Assembly (NCBI GenBank): GCA_023410885.1 | Contig: JAEYPI010000222.1 | Coordinates: 1-28,708, forward strand | Source: Bacillota bacterium | GTDB lineage: Bacteria; Bacillota; Clostridia; DSM-8532 | Reading direction: 5' to 3' | Length of the DNA stretch: 28,708 bases | Shown here: positions 1 through 9,375 of the stretch, piece after piece | How the letters are laid out: every line of letters begins with the position of its first letter | Numbering within the stretch: the stretch's first letter is position 1 | Program-made: the position numbers and the translations under genes | Notes under the pieces: generated by a model | Seen by the model: only the letters and a program-made list of their open reading frames with translations | The model's database searches: none | What the model was told of the DNA's origin: nothing

Positions 1-179
1 ATGACACCTTTCTGGTTTGGTTTTGGTAGTGACTTTATCTTAACAGGATGTCATCTTCTTTTCCATTTATCTTCCTTTTCTTTCCTGTAACCCTACAGTA
101 ACTTTACGCTAAGTTAGATTAGTGCTAATATTTTAGGAGGAGTTTTGAGGGTTGGAATTCAAGAGAAGTGGAAGTGTGT
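1..179. other. Intergenic stretch at window edge, no gene seen
   Basis: The stretch downstream of the HD-GYP response regulator holds no open frame longer than about 30 codons on either strand. I see no hairpin with a T-run that would serve as terminator for the minus-strand operon, so transcription may continue past the window edge. An AGGAGG-like string at 135-141 on the plus strand is followed only by a 13-codon frame. Confidence 0.4.
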
Positions 180-1697
180 TTAGTCATATGTAAATGCAAT
201 TTCTCGTTCAAATTCGGCGTAGTTTTCAAGCATATCGACAAATATAGGAACAATTTTTGAATCAAACTGCGTTCCCGCTCCACCCTGCAACTGGCTGATG
301 GCTGTTACTAAATCCAGTTTTGAACGATAGTGGCGATCCGACATCATGGCATCAAAAGCATCAGCAACTGATACAATCTTAGCCAAGAACGGTATCTCCT
401 GGTCTTTAAGGCCATCAGGATATCCCTTGCCATCAATCCGTTCATGATGGCATTTTACAACCGGAACTACATCCTTAAACATGGAGATAACAGAAAGGAT
501 ACGGGCTCCCTTCATAGGATGTTTTTTAATTTCGTCGTACTCTTTAACACTTAGCTTCTCACTTTTAAATAGAATATCATCGGTTATACCCATTTTGCCG
601 ACATCATGGAATAATCCGGCCACTCGTAATATTTCAAGCTCATTTTCATTTAAATCCAAAGCGCTTCCTATCTTTACACAATAATAAGAAACCCGGTCTG
701 AATGGCCCCGCGTATATTCATCCTTTGCATCAACAACCTGCCTGAGGGCCTCAATCGTATCCATATATCGAATCCGCAGTTGTTCATAGGTTCTATTAAG
801 TTCTTCGTTTTTTATGTTAACAAGAGAATGTAGAAAGGCGTTACTGAGTGAGGAGGCCACCTGAGCTGCATAAATTTCAAGCAGCTCATAGCCTTCTACC
901 TTTTTTTGGGCGGCAGTTTCCTGACTCTCCACATATATCACACCAATGGATTCGGCTGTTTCATTGATTAGAGGAAGGATAATGCCGGTAGAAATCTGAA
1001 TAACCTGTCTGGAAATCTTAGCTTTTCCTATAGCCTCAAGGAGTTCAGAAGCCAGCATGGGCATGAATTCAGCTATATCCGTTTTGTATTTGCCAATTCC
1101 CTTAAATATACTCTTCTTTGAATCAATGCTGTCAGCAATATGGTCAACGAGAATAAAAGCATTCTCGCTCATGAATAACGGGAGCAATTCTCTCAGAATA
1201 TCCTCCAAGATATTATCTATAGGCTGCAGCTGATATATTTTAGGAACGGCTTGAAGAATCTTGTTTAAACCGTCACGAAATCGCTTTATGGTGTTCATCA
1301 TGCTGATAGATTTTATCCCCGACTCCACAAGAAGCTGTAATTGATCAAAGCGGTCACTTTTTTCACAATAGCCCTGTATATCAAGTGCCTTAATGGTTTC
1401 CAAGGGTGGTGCCAGGTCTTTATGCCCCGTCAATAATAGGATATATAATTCAGAATCGAAGGTCCGAATTCTTTTTACAACCTCATCACCATGGATGGGT
1501 ACCATTAAATAATCCAGGATCAAAAGGTCGAAATGCTCATTTCGTACCCTTTCAATAGCCTCTAAGGGATCGGTAAGGCCTTCATAATAATAGCCGCTTC
1601 TTTTGAGTATGATGGATAAAGAATCAATGATACCTTGTTCATCATCGACAAGCAGAATTTTATAGCTGTTGGTCAGCGCAGTCATTTTCCTTCGCAT
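180..1697 (-). CDS. Response regulator with C-terminal HD-GYP c-di-GMP phosphodiesterase domain
   Basis: Cytoplasmic two-component response regulator of 505 residues. The N-terminal receiver domain (about 12-130) has the acidic pair D18/D19, phospho-acceptor D62 in LLILDYLMVP, T90 and K113. A GAF-like sensor region, possibly DUF3369-type, spans about 145-290. The HD-GYP domain (about 315-500) shows RGHS at 330-333, the metal site H364-D365 in GLFHDVGKMG, and HHERIDGKGYP at 417-427. Intact HD-GYP domains usually hydrolyse c-di-GMP, so the predicted output is lower c-di-GMP on phosphorylation, though the direction of control is inferred. A GAGGGAG ribosome site lies 8 nt before the ATG. It is the last gene of an operon 36 nt after the histidine kinase, its obvious partner, with a peptide synthetase at the head. 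No DNA-binding domain is present. Confidence 0.93.
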   Translation of the reverse strand: MRRKMTALTNSYKILLVDDEQGIIDSLSIILKRSGYYYEGLTDPLEAIERVRNEHFDLLILDYLMVPIHGDEVVKRIRTFDSELYILLLTGHKDLAPPLETIKALDIQGYCEKSDRFDQLQLLVESGIKSISMMNTIKRFRDGLNKILQAVPKIYQLQPIDNILEDILRELLPLFMSENAFILVDHIADSIDSKKSIFKGIGKYKTDIAEFMPMLASELLEAIGKAKISRQVIQISTGIILPLINETAESIGVIYVESQETAAQKKVEGYELLEIYAAQVASSLSNAFLHSLVNIKNEELNRTYEQLRIRYMDTIEALRQVVDAKDEYTRGHSDRVSYYCVKIGSALDLNENELEILRVAGLFHDVGKMGITDDILFKSEKLSVKEYDEIKKHPMKGARILSVISMFKDVVPVVKCHHERIDGKGYPDGLKDQEIPFLAKIVSVADAFDAMMSDRHYRSKLDLVTAISQLQGGAGTQFDSKIVPIFVDMLENYAEFEREIAFTYD

Positions 1698-1733
1698 AGC
1701 AATACTCCCTCAGTTAAAAATTGAGCCCTTGAA

Positions 1734-3548
1734 TTATTGGACATGAGGTAGTTGTATATAAAATGACGTTCCTTTACCTTCTACAGAATCAAACCACATT
1801 TTCCCTCCAAACCGACCTTTGATGGTTGAGTAGGACATATATAAACCTAGTCCGGTACCATTTTTCCCTTTTGTTGTGATCATTTCTTTTAGAAGTTTGC
1901 TCTTTATAGGCTCTGGAATTCCTTTGGCATAATCTCTTATCGTAAAAAGAATGCTCTCCTTGTTGTCCGCAATAACAAAATCGATAAGTCCATGCTTCCT
2001 GTCATAGGCTTGGATGGCATTTACAATAATATTATCGAATACTTGAACCAAACTATTAACATCTCCGGATATTTCTGTATGATCATTTACTTGAATCACT
2101 GTCTTCATTGTGCAATTATAACGGATCAATTCAAATTTCATCAGCAATTCTATCCTCTTTACAAGCTCACCTACAGTAAATCTCAGTAGTGAATTTGTAT
2201 TAAATTGCATCGCTTGCCCCTTGACGGTATCAATAATATCTGACATATAAGTACAGTAGGGTCTGATTTTATCAAGCCAGGACCGCATTTCAGACGCGAT
2301 TTCCTGGTGATCTTCAACAGTAACGCTACTTTCACCAACAGATTCCTCGTATTCCTTGACCAAATCTCTCAAACCCTCCACCGCTCCAGCTATAGACATG
2401 ATGGGTGTTTTGAGGTTATGGGCTATGCCCCCCATTAGTTGGCCCAATGAAGCCAATCGTTCCTGTTCCATCATGATGGCGTGTTTTTCTTCAATGGTTG
2501 CTATGTTTTTAACGTTCTCAGTAATGTCCTTAAACAAAATAATAGTCCCAAGAAAATTTCGGTTGGATATAATGGGTGTTATCTCTATACTAAAGTACTT
2601 ATCAAATTGATTTTCCTGAATATGTTTTTCAAAGGAGATGGATTTTTCGGCTTTTCTGGCTTTTTCAATAAGCTCCATCAACTTTTTATCGTGGTCCATA
2701 AGGCTGGTTCCCTCAAGAAATCGGAATAAATTTTTATTCCGATAAATAGTGACAATATCTTTGAAGGTCATGGCCATGGTTCTATTGAAATCTATAATCT
2801 GATAGTCTTCGTTTATAACTACAAAACTATCTGAAATTCTGTCTACTACCGTTTGCAGGGCTATTGGGGCTGCACTTAAGAAATTATAGCGGAAGATAGC
2901 TAGGGCGAAGCACAAGACAGCAAAAGAAAAAGTGATGGCCGTTGAGTACACTGGAAGCGTAATGATTCTTAGAGTCAATAAAATATTCACAACAAGTGGT
3001 ATTAGTACACCTGTTAGAATGGTAGAAGACTGTCTTGAAAAAAATCCTGAGCTCTTAGTTGTTGAGTACAGCAATAGACCAATGCCCAATAAAATATAGA
3101 TATAAGATGCTATAGTATGGATGTAGAAAAAGCTCCCATATTCGACCAAATTATTATAAATAGAATATTTAACAAAATACAACTTATGATAATCATTAGT
3201 TAACAGCATTAAATAGTCTATTACAGGAAAGATGAAAATTACGATAATAGAAAAAGATATTTTTATTTTTGTGTTTAAATATATTATTCCAGTTAATAAA
3301 ATGGATGTTGGAATAAATATCAAACCAAAATAACAAAAATAAACAAAAAAGTTTGTTATATTGCTATTAGCCATTACTGAATACACTTCAAAAATATGAC
3401 CCAAAGTCCATATACACTGTAAAAAAATGATGCTCAAAAAACTATAGTGAAGCTGCGTCTTATTTTTCATTTTTAATATGAAAAATAACAACATCAACGA
3501 TAACAAAGCAGAAATATGCAGTAAAACAAATGAAAAATCAAAAGGCAA
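1734..3548 (-). CDS. Seven-transmembrane sensor histidine kinase with PAS domain
   Basis: Membrane sensor kinase of about 604 residues. Seven hydrophobic helices fill roughly the first 220 residues, as in the HisKA_7TM group. A PAS domain follows (about 232-345), then a dimerisation domain with the phospho-acceptor histidine in GGIAHNLKTPI, and an ATPase domain with N box VFDNIIVNAIQA, a G1 box that reads DYAKGIPE rather than DNGxGI, and an intact G2 box TTKGKNGTGLGLYMS. The start is chosen at a TTG at 3548: AAGGGGAG lies 6 nt upstream and overlaps the synthetase stop codon. A longer frame from TTG 3572 would put that ribosome site inside the gene. Translation is therefore probably coupled to the synthetase, and the response regulator follows 36 nt later. 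Seven-TM sensors often detect small hydrophobic ligands; what this one binds is unknown. Confidence 0.92.
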   Translation of the reverse strand: MPFDFSFVLLHISALLSLMLLFFILKMKNKTQLHYSFLSIIFLQCIWTLGHIFEVYSVMANSNITNFFVYFCYFGLIFIPTSILLTGIIYLNTKIKISFSIIVIFIFPVIDYLMLLTNDYHKLYFVKYSIYNNLVEYGSFFYIHTIASYIYILLGIGLLLYSTTKSSGFFSRQSSTILTGVLIPLVVNILLTLRIITLPVYSTAITFSFAVLCFALAIFRYNFLSAAPIALQTVVDRISDSFVVINEDYQIIDFNRTMAMTFKDIVTIYRNKNLFRFLEGTSLMDHDKKLMELIEKARKAEKSISFEKHIQENQFDKYFSIEITPIISNRNFLGTIILFKDITENVKNIATIEEKHAIMMEQERLASLGQLMGGIAHNLKTPIMSIAGAVEGLRDLVKEYEESVGESSVTVEDHQEIASEMRSWLDKIRPYCTYMSDIIDTVKGQAMQFNTNSLLRFTVGELVKRIELLMKFELIRYNCTMKTVIQVNDHTEISGDVNSLVQVFDNIIVNAIQAYDRKHGLIDFVIADNKESILFTIRDYAKGIPEPIKSKLLKEMITTKGKNGTGLGLYMSYSTIKGRFGGKMWFDSVEGKGTSFYIQLPHVQ

Positions 3549-3562
3549 TTTAATCTCCCCTT

Positions 3563-6500
3563 TTACTTGCAAAGCACTTTGCCAAATAGTTTTCTAAACG
3601 ATTCTATTTTAGGCTGTGGAATAATAAAATCATCACAATGTAAAATCGCCCCTTTATAATCATGATTTTTAAGGATTTGGTAGTGCTTTAAGCTTTCTTT
3701 GCAAGATATTGCACCTATTGTTGGCGATAATTCTTTGAATTTCACTGTGAGCAAGCTAGACAAAATACAACCGGTTATTTCATGCTTGCTTATAAAATGC
3801 TGATAAAAGTCATTGGTAATGGATTCGTTGATATATTCGGGAAGATAAATATACTTTTTCATTGGACTATTGGAATGAATCACGCCACCCTCAGTAAAAA
3901 GTATGTCGCTATTTTCCGTTAATCTTGAGATTGCCTTTGCTTTTGAAAAGCAGTGCGGTCCTGAATCATCGATAATAAGCGTACCGGGCTTAAGCAAATT
4001 GATATCAATAATGTCAGGTGCATTGGTGGCCCCAATAATCAATGTTGCGTCATAAAATTTTTTAAGTGCTTTTTCTGTTCCCGAATAAAGAATATTAATT
4101 TTTCCATCAAAGTGTTTTTGAAGGTTTTGTTTTACATTCTCTAAATAATCACGTTTTTGATAACGGTCACATAGGGTAATTTTCTTTATTTTCGGATATA
4201 ATGATGTCAATAATTCAGTAACTGTAGTTCCTACACTTCCCATACCTAAAATGAGAACATCTTCATTTTGAATATCTCTATTACTTTCAGACAATAATCT
4301 TTCCAGGGAAAGAATAACAGCGGCCGCGGTAGTAGCATGTCCTGTTGTGATTTTGACATCTGTTTCTACCTTCTCAACGATATCATGGCCATAATGAGTA
4401 GCAGAGGGTATTAACCCTGTTAATGAAACAACTTTTGCCCCTATACTCTCGGCTTGTTGAATTGCTTTTGAGCATAAATTTAATAGTCTCTCATTTTCAC
4501 GATAAAGATCAATCCCAACAATAGGTAGTGCGAAGACACCAACATTCCCTAATGATGTTTTGATATAGTTATAGAGAATAGGATTATCATCTATAGGAAG
4601 AATACCTACATTATCCGGTATATAGCTTAAGGCTGCGGAATCTATTTTAGGCAGATCACCGCACATTACACGTCTATATAGACTTTTTGCTGCACTATTA
4701 TCAAAATGTATGCCTTTTACATTTTTATTATGGACTATTTCTTTTTTTATTCTATCCTCAATGATATCACTTAGTTTTTTAATCGTCGGATTTTTGTATA
4801 CATCATTAATGCTTACGTTATATCCTTCTTTATCTAAAAGAGAGATAAGTTGAATAACAGTTAAAGAATCCGCACCATAACTAAAAATGTCTTCTTCTAC
4901 ATCAAATTGATCTATCTTCAGAAGCTTACATAGTATATTCCATAATACAGTTTGGACTCTGCTAGACGGTGGAACAATTTTTTTACCAAAATTCCTGTTA
5001 ATATTTATTTCTGGAAGTTTACCAAGATCTTTTTTACCATTTGACGATATTGGCATAGCTTTTATTTGCATCATATAATTAGGAATCATATATCTTGGTA
5101 ATTGACTGCTTAAATATACTTTTATTTCATTGATATTAATTTTTTTATCACTTACAAAATAAGCATATATAAAATCTCCATGATTATCATTATTTCTTAT
5201 AACAACCGCGACATCTTTAACACCATGGTATCTCAAAATAGTATTTTCTATTTCGCCAAGCTCAATCCTATATCCCCTCAACTTAACCTGTTTATCTTTT
5301 CGACCTATAAATCCAATATCCCCTCCTGGATACCAGCGTGCAATGTCACCGGTTTTGTATAATCTTTCGCTTTTTTCAAAAGGATTAGAGATAAACACCT
5401 GCTTAGTAAGATTTTCATTATTTAAGTAGCCTCTCGCTAAGCCTTCTCCTGTAATATAGATCTCCCCTTGAGTACCGATTGGTACAGGGTTAAAAAAACT
5501 ATCTAAAATATATATTTTAGTATTTCTAATTGGCTTTCCTATGGTAATTTTATTTGATTGAGTTAAGTCTTTAAACGTTGCTGCGATTGTTATTTCTGTG
5601 GGACCATAACCATTAATTATTTTTGCATCGGTAATTTCCTTAATTTTAGAAAACAAGTGCGGTTCTAATTCTTCTCCACCCACCATTATCTGTTGAACGT
5701 TTTTCAAACAAGAGCTATTTTTTTTATCTTGTATTAGCAGCTTCAATCGCGATGGGGTAAAAAGAATTACTTTAACATTATTTTTAATAATGAGTTCACT
5801 CAAAAGGAAGGGTATTTTTTCTTCATCTTTGTTAGCAATAATTAATTCTGACCCATGTATTAATGCAGGAATAGTTTCTAATATGAAAAGATCAAAGCAT
5901 ATTGATGCGACAGATAAAATGACTGTCGTTTCATCGTATGAAAAAAAGTCTTTCATTCCACATAAAAAATTATGTAATGATTTGTGTTCAATCATAACTC
6001 CTTTTGGTAATCCCGTGGAGCCAGATGTAAAAATCACATAAACGAGATGATTGGATTGATTTATCAAATCTAAATCTTCAGTGCTTTGGTCTTGATAAAT
6101 CAATTCATCAAAAATATCAATAAATTCTGCATTAAAATCATCACGAAACAAATCCTTCGAAGCTAGTACGATTCCGGTGTTGCTTTCTTCAAGCATGTAT
6201 TTAATTCTTTCTGTTGGATAATCCGGCTCAATAGGCATAAAAGCCCCACCTGACTTCAAGACGGCCAGAATCCCAACCATCAATTCTAGAGAGCGATGTG
6301 CCATAATTCCTACAATTTGGTCGGCAACAACACCTTTTCTTCGCAATATATGTGCCAATTGATTTGATTTATTATTTAGCTCGCTATAGGTCATCACTTT
6401 ATCTTCGAACTTAATCGCTAGCCTATCGGGAGTTCTCTTGACCTGTTCTTCAAAGAGTTGATGTATTAATTTTTCTCTTGGATAATCCATCGCGGTATCA

Positions 6501-7855
6501 TTAAAGCCATATAAAAGCTTCTTTTTTTCACTTTCGGTAAGCATTTCAATTTTGCAGATCTTATTATTAGGATTATCTAAGGAATGCCACAAAAGACTCA
6601 ATAGATGCTGGTGCAGGAATTCTATTTCCTTATCAAAATACAGATCGGTATGATAGTCATAATCAATAATTAGAACACCGTCATCATCCCTGTCATTGAT
6701 ATGTATGGTCAGAGAATTGGACTGATGCCCATTAAAATGCCATCTTGTCGAATAGTCAATATCAGCAGGCTTTTCAAACTTGGAATTTTGATAAGAAAGT
6801 ACAATATCATATAAGTTATCTGTAAAACCATACGTTTCCCTTACAAACCCCAATATAGCATCATAGGGATAGCGTTGATGCCTGTAGGAAGAGGAGCACA
6901 ATTCCGATATTTCTTGGGTCAAAGAGGAGAAGGAATCCTCGCTTTTTACATTGATACCTAAGGGTATGGTGCTAATGAACATGCCAAGCGTGTTCTTTTC
7001 CGCCTGATTTAACCTATTCAAAATAGGTGTTCCAATTATCATATTTTCTTTTGCGCTTACCCTATTGATGTACATAGCCAATGCGGATAAGAATAAGGGA
7101 TAGGGAGATAGCTTGTTATCTGAGCAGTAGGTTCTCAATAAATGCGTAAACTTCTTGGGAGCGACATATGTTTTTCTCTTTGACTGCGTGGATTTGATAT
7201 TGGTGGTTCGTGGTTTGAGCACAGTGGCTTCCGGAGGTAAATTAAATTTTTCTTCCCAAAAAATTTTATCCTTTAAAAAACGATTTGATTCTTTATAAAG
7301 CTGCTCATTTTCAACAAAGGAAAGATAGGATGGCATGATCGCTTGATTAATGGCGTCTGTATTACTATTTTTTAAATAAAAATAGTATCTGATTACACTA
7401 CTACCAATAATACTCATTGACCAAGCATCAGAAATAATATGATGGGTATTAACAAAAAATCCTCCCTCAGTATCGCTTAATTTAAGCATAGCAAAATGAT
7501 ACAAATCACAATTAAGCATTTTTAATGGCGTGAGTATTTCTCGCCCATCCCACTCATACATGGCTTTGGTAGGATCATCACAGTGAGAAAAATCCTTAAG
7601 CTCAATTTCCTTATAGTCATAGTCTGAGACATATTGCAGGGGATTGCCATAATCGTCCAAACAAATCCTTAAACGGATTCCCTCATTATTTTTGATAAAT
7701 AAATTTATAGCTTTTCCAAGCAAATCAAAATCAAGCTTATCTTTAATTCTTAATGAGCCTGCTACATTTGATATACTTGTACCGGGATACATTTTTTCAG
7801 TGTACCATATGGAAAGCTGTGGTGATGTTAAGGGGTAATGCTTTATATTTCCCAT
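3563..7855 (-). CDS. One-module nonribosomal peptide synthetase (C-A-T) fused to an acyl-ACP-reductase-like domain
   Basis: Multidomain synthetase of 1430 residues. Condensation domain about 6-430 with HHIISDAW (H138, H139, D143). Adenylation domain about 465-945 with TSGSTGLPKG, GYGPTE, YKTGD and the A10 lysine K941. Hand-aligned to GrsA, its specificity residues are D-L-L-L-M-G-G-I-A-K, a hydrophobic pocket I cannot assign. Carrier domain about 965-1035 with S997 in YGADSL for phosphopantetheine. Residues about 1064-1425 are neither a thioesterase nor an SDR-type reductase. They resemble cyanobacterial acyl-ACP reductase: a glycine motif GMGSVG at 1204-1209, a TTGHATTA stretch, and C1363 in GCILSSLL where Aar has its catalytic cysteine. 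A reductively released aldehyde is inferred. GGAGG sits 8 nt before ATG 7855; an upstream ATG at 7918 lacks such a site. It heads the operon with the kinase and HD-GYP regulator. Confidence 0.9.
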   Translation of the reverse strand: MGNIKHYPLTSPQLSIWYTEKMYPGTSISNVAGSLRIKDKLDFDLLGKAINLFIKNNEGIRLRICLDDYGNPLQYVSDYDYKEIELKDFSHCDDPTKAMYEWDGREILTPLKMLNCDLYHFAMLKLSDTEGGFFVNTHHIISDAWSMSIIGSSVIRYYFYLKNSNTDAINQAIMPSYLSFVENEQLYKESNRFLKDKIFWEEKFNLPPEATVLKPRTTNIKSTQSKRKTYVAPKKFTHLLRTYCSDNKLSPYPLFLSALAMYINRVSAKENMIIGTPILNRLNQAEKNTLGMFISTIPLGINVKSEDSFSSLTQEISELCSSSYRHQRYPYDAILGFVRETYGFTDNLYDIVLSYQNSKFEKPADIDYSTRWHFNGHQSNSLTIHINDRDDDGVLIIDYDYHTDLYFDKEIEFLHQHLLSLLWHSLDNPNNKICKIEMLTESEKKKLLYGFNDTAMDYPREKLIHQLFEEQVKRTPDRLAIKFEDKVMTYSELNNKSNQLAHILRRKGVVADQIVGIMAHRSLELMVGILAVLKSGGAFMPIEPDYPTERIKYMLEESNTGIVLASKDLFRDDFNAEFIDIFDELIYQDQSTEDLDLINQSNHLVYVIFTSGSTGLPKGVMIEHKSLHNFLCGMKDFFSYDETTVILSVASICFDLFILETIPALIHGSELIIANKDEEKIPFLLSELIIKNNVKVILFTPSRLKLLIQDKKNSSCLKNVQQIMVGGEELEPHLFSKIKEITDAKIINGYGPTEITIAATFKDLTQSNKITIGKPIRNTKIYILDSFFNPVPIGTQGEIYITGEGLARGYLNNENLTKQVFISNPFEKSERLYKTGDIARWYPGGDIGFIGRKDKQVKLRGYRIELGEIENTILRYHGVKDVAVVIRNNDNHGDFIYAYFVSDKKININEIKVYLSSQLPRYMIPNYMMQIKAMPISSNGKKDLGKLPEININRNFGKKIVPPSSRVQTVLWNILCKLLKIDQFDVEEDIFSYGADSLTVIQLISLLDKEGYNVSINDVYKNPTIKKLSDIIEDRIKKEIVHNKNVKGIHFDNSAAKSLYRRVMCGDLPKIDSAALSYIPDNVGILPIDDNPILYNYIKTSLGNVGVFALPIVGIDLYRENERLLNLCSKAIQQAESIGAKVVSLTGLIPSATHYGHDIVEKVETDVKITTGHATTAAAVILSLERLLSESNRDIQNEDVLILGMGSVGTTVTELLTSLYPKIKKITLCDRYQKRDYLENVKQNLQKHFDGKINILYSGTEKALKKFYDATLIIGATNAPDIIDINLLKPGTLIIDDSGPHCFSKAKAISRLTENSDILFTEGGVIHSNSPMKKYIYLPEYINESITNDFYQHFISKHEITGCILSSLLTVKFKELSPTIGAISCKESLKHYQILKNHDYKGAILHCDDFIIPQPKIESFRKLFGKVLCK

Positions 7856-7908
7856 AGAGAAATCCTCCATATAACATCTTTCATACATTATTAATGCATT
7901 GTTAGAAT

Positions 7909-7917
7909 ATTTTATCA
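7909..7917 (-). promoter_or_regulatory. Possible extended -10 promoter of the synthetase operon
   Basis: On the minus strand the sequence reads TGATAAAAT, an extended -10 (TGn plus TAAAAT), about 54 nt before the chosen ATG at 7855. No good -35 box is present at 16-18 nt upstream. The call rests on one short motif in AT-rich DNA. Confidence 0.3.
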
Positions 7918-8024
7918 TATTAGATCATTTTTAGCCATTTATTTTAGAAAAATATCCCTTTTTTATTCATGACTTTTGGTCGATTGTTCTATTAAAAGTA
8001 AATGAGGATTGTAGTCATAAGAAC

Positions 8025-8053
8025 AAAAAACTCCCCAACCATAAGGCAGGGAG
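8025..8053 (-). terminator. Rho-independent terminator after the patatin gene
   Basis: On the minus strand CTCCC pairs with GGGAG around a small internal loop, two more GC pairs and a TTAT loop, followed directly by six T. It separates the patatin/glucosidase transcript from the synthetase operon. Confidence 0.7.
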
Positions 8054-8112
8054 CTGTTGAGAAAACAAAAGTTTAATATTGATTTATCATAGGCTCTAAA
8101 ACATCACCCTTT

Positions 8113-9333
8113 TTATGTGAAGTATTGGGGTTCAAGGGTGCTGAGTAGTTCTTGAGCCACTTCCTTTATGATCAACTCTTTTGAAAGGACCGTATTCAGT
8201 CCCGTTTTCCTGAGGAGTCCCGGCAGGAACTGACCAGAACGTTGATTGCCCTCTTCCGGCGCGGTATTTTTAATTTCCTCAAGGAAAGCACTTAATTTTC
8301 GGATCCTGAACTTATCCAAACCTCTTTCTTCCGCACTAACTTCTAACACACCAATAATGGCATCCTGATATGTCATAGTCGGGGGAATACCAAGCATATG
8401 GCAAACGCGTGGAATAATCTTCTCAAAGAACAATCTTTTTGGCGCCATGGGCGGGAGATTCATGGTTTTACCAATGGATTCTATTACATTGTCGGGTATG
8501 GATAAGATACCTTTTAAGATCAAATCGTCCTCCACAGGCTCTATATAATATTTTCTCCCTTTGAGATGATGAATAGCGCGCTTGGCATCAAAATAGCCCA
8601 TCTTTAAATTGGTCAGTATTACTTCGTGATCAAAGTTCAGAATATTCCCAAGCTCATCCGAGGGAACAATATTCATGACCTTCACACGATCATCTTCTAC
8701 TTTACGGGAAACACCCAGCGCTAAGGTCCTGATGGCAATGATTTCTTGATATCCCTTGCGAATGAGCATGTTGATGGGGCAATTGTCGTAAAAGCCACCA
8801 TCCAGAAAAACCTTGCCGTCAATGGGTTCGTTTTTAAAGACGGGCAGATTGGCACTGGCCATTAAATAGGACACCAGCTTTCCTTCGGGTATGTCTTCCT
8901 TAAAGAGCTCCAAGGGCTTTAGATCCGAAAGGGATACGGTAACTAAACCAAAATCCATAGATAAGGCACGAAGCTTGGGCTCATCAATCAGACTGTCCAG
9001 CTACGCGCGTATTTTGCTCGTATCCAAGCCCTTATTGTCTATTATCGTCTTTATTTTAGTCTTCAATTGGAGTAGCGAAGCTTTATCAAGATGCTTATTG
9101 AGAATCTTCGACAGCTGCATATCCTCCATTTCAAAGAGCAACGAATTATCCATGGTTTCCCACATGCGATAACCGACCTCGAAATCCCCCTGGGCAATAA
9201 TGGCCCCGTTAAGAGCACCTATTGACGTACCGGTTACCCCCTGAAAGTCATAACCCTCTTCTATGAGGGCTTTAACAGCACCCATATGAAAAGCGCCCTT
9301 GGCTCCCCCGCCTTCCAAGGCCAAACCAACCAT
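8113..9333 (-). pseudogene. Patatin-like phospholipase interrupted by an in-frame TAG
   Basis: The two open pieces, 9001-9333 (110 residues) and 8113-8958, lie in the same reading frame and are parted by a single TAG at 9001-9003. Together they form a 407-codon patatin-family lipid acyl hydrolase. The first piece has the oxyanion-hole loop EGGGAKGAFHMG (7-18) and nucleophile S37 in GTSIG. The second has the catalytic aspartate in FLDGGFYDN, codon 178 of the joined frame. The dyad is thus split. The sequence runs KIRA-stop-LDSLIDE, where a leucine (TTG to TAG) would fit. The distal ATG at 8958 has no ribosome site, so a separate second protein is unlikely. A strong GGAGG precedes the ATG at 9333. 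It could be a recent pseudogene, a read-through gene or a sequencing error. Confidence 0.85.
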
Positions 9334-9375
9334 AAATGCACCTCCTTTTCCTTTTGTTAAAGGACCTTACGATTT

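Noticed and set aside
180..7855. Antibiotic or siderophore gene cluster
   Set aside because: There is only one module, and no transporter, tailoring, resistance or iron-uptake gene nearby; neighbours are signalling genes.
8113..8958. Distal patatin piece as an independent gene starting at ATG 8958
   Set aside because: There is no ribosome site before that ATG, the frame is the same as upstream, and the piece lacks the nucleophile. It is the second half of one interrupted gene.
9001..9003. TAG in patatin as a pyrrolysine codon
   Set aside because: The surrounding residues fit a leucine at this place, patatins are not known to use pyrrolysine, and no Pyl genes or PYLIS-like element are seen here.
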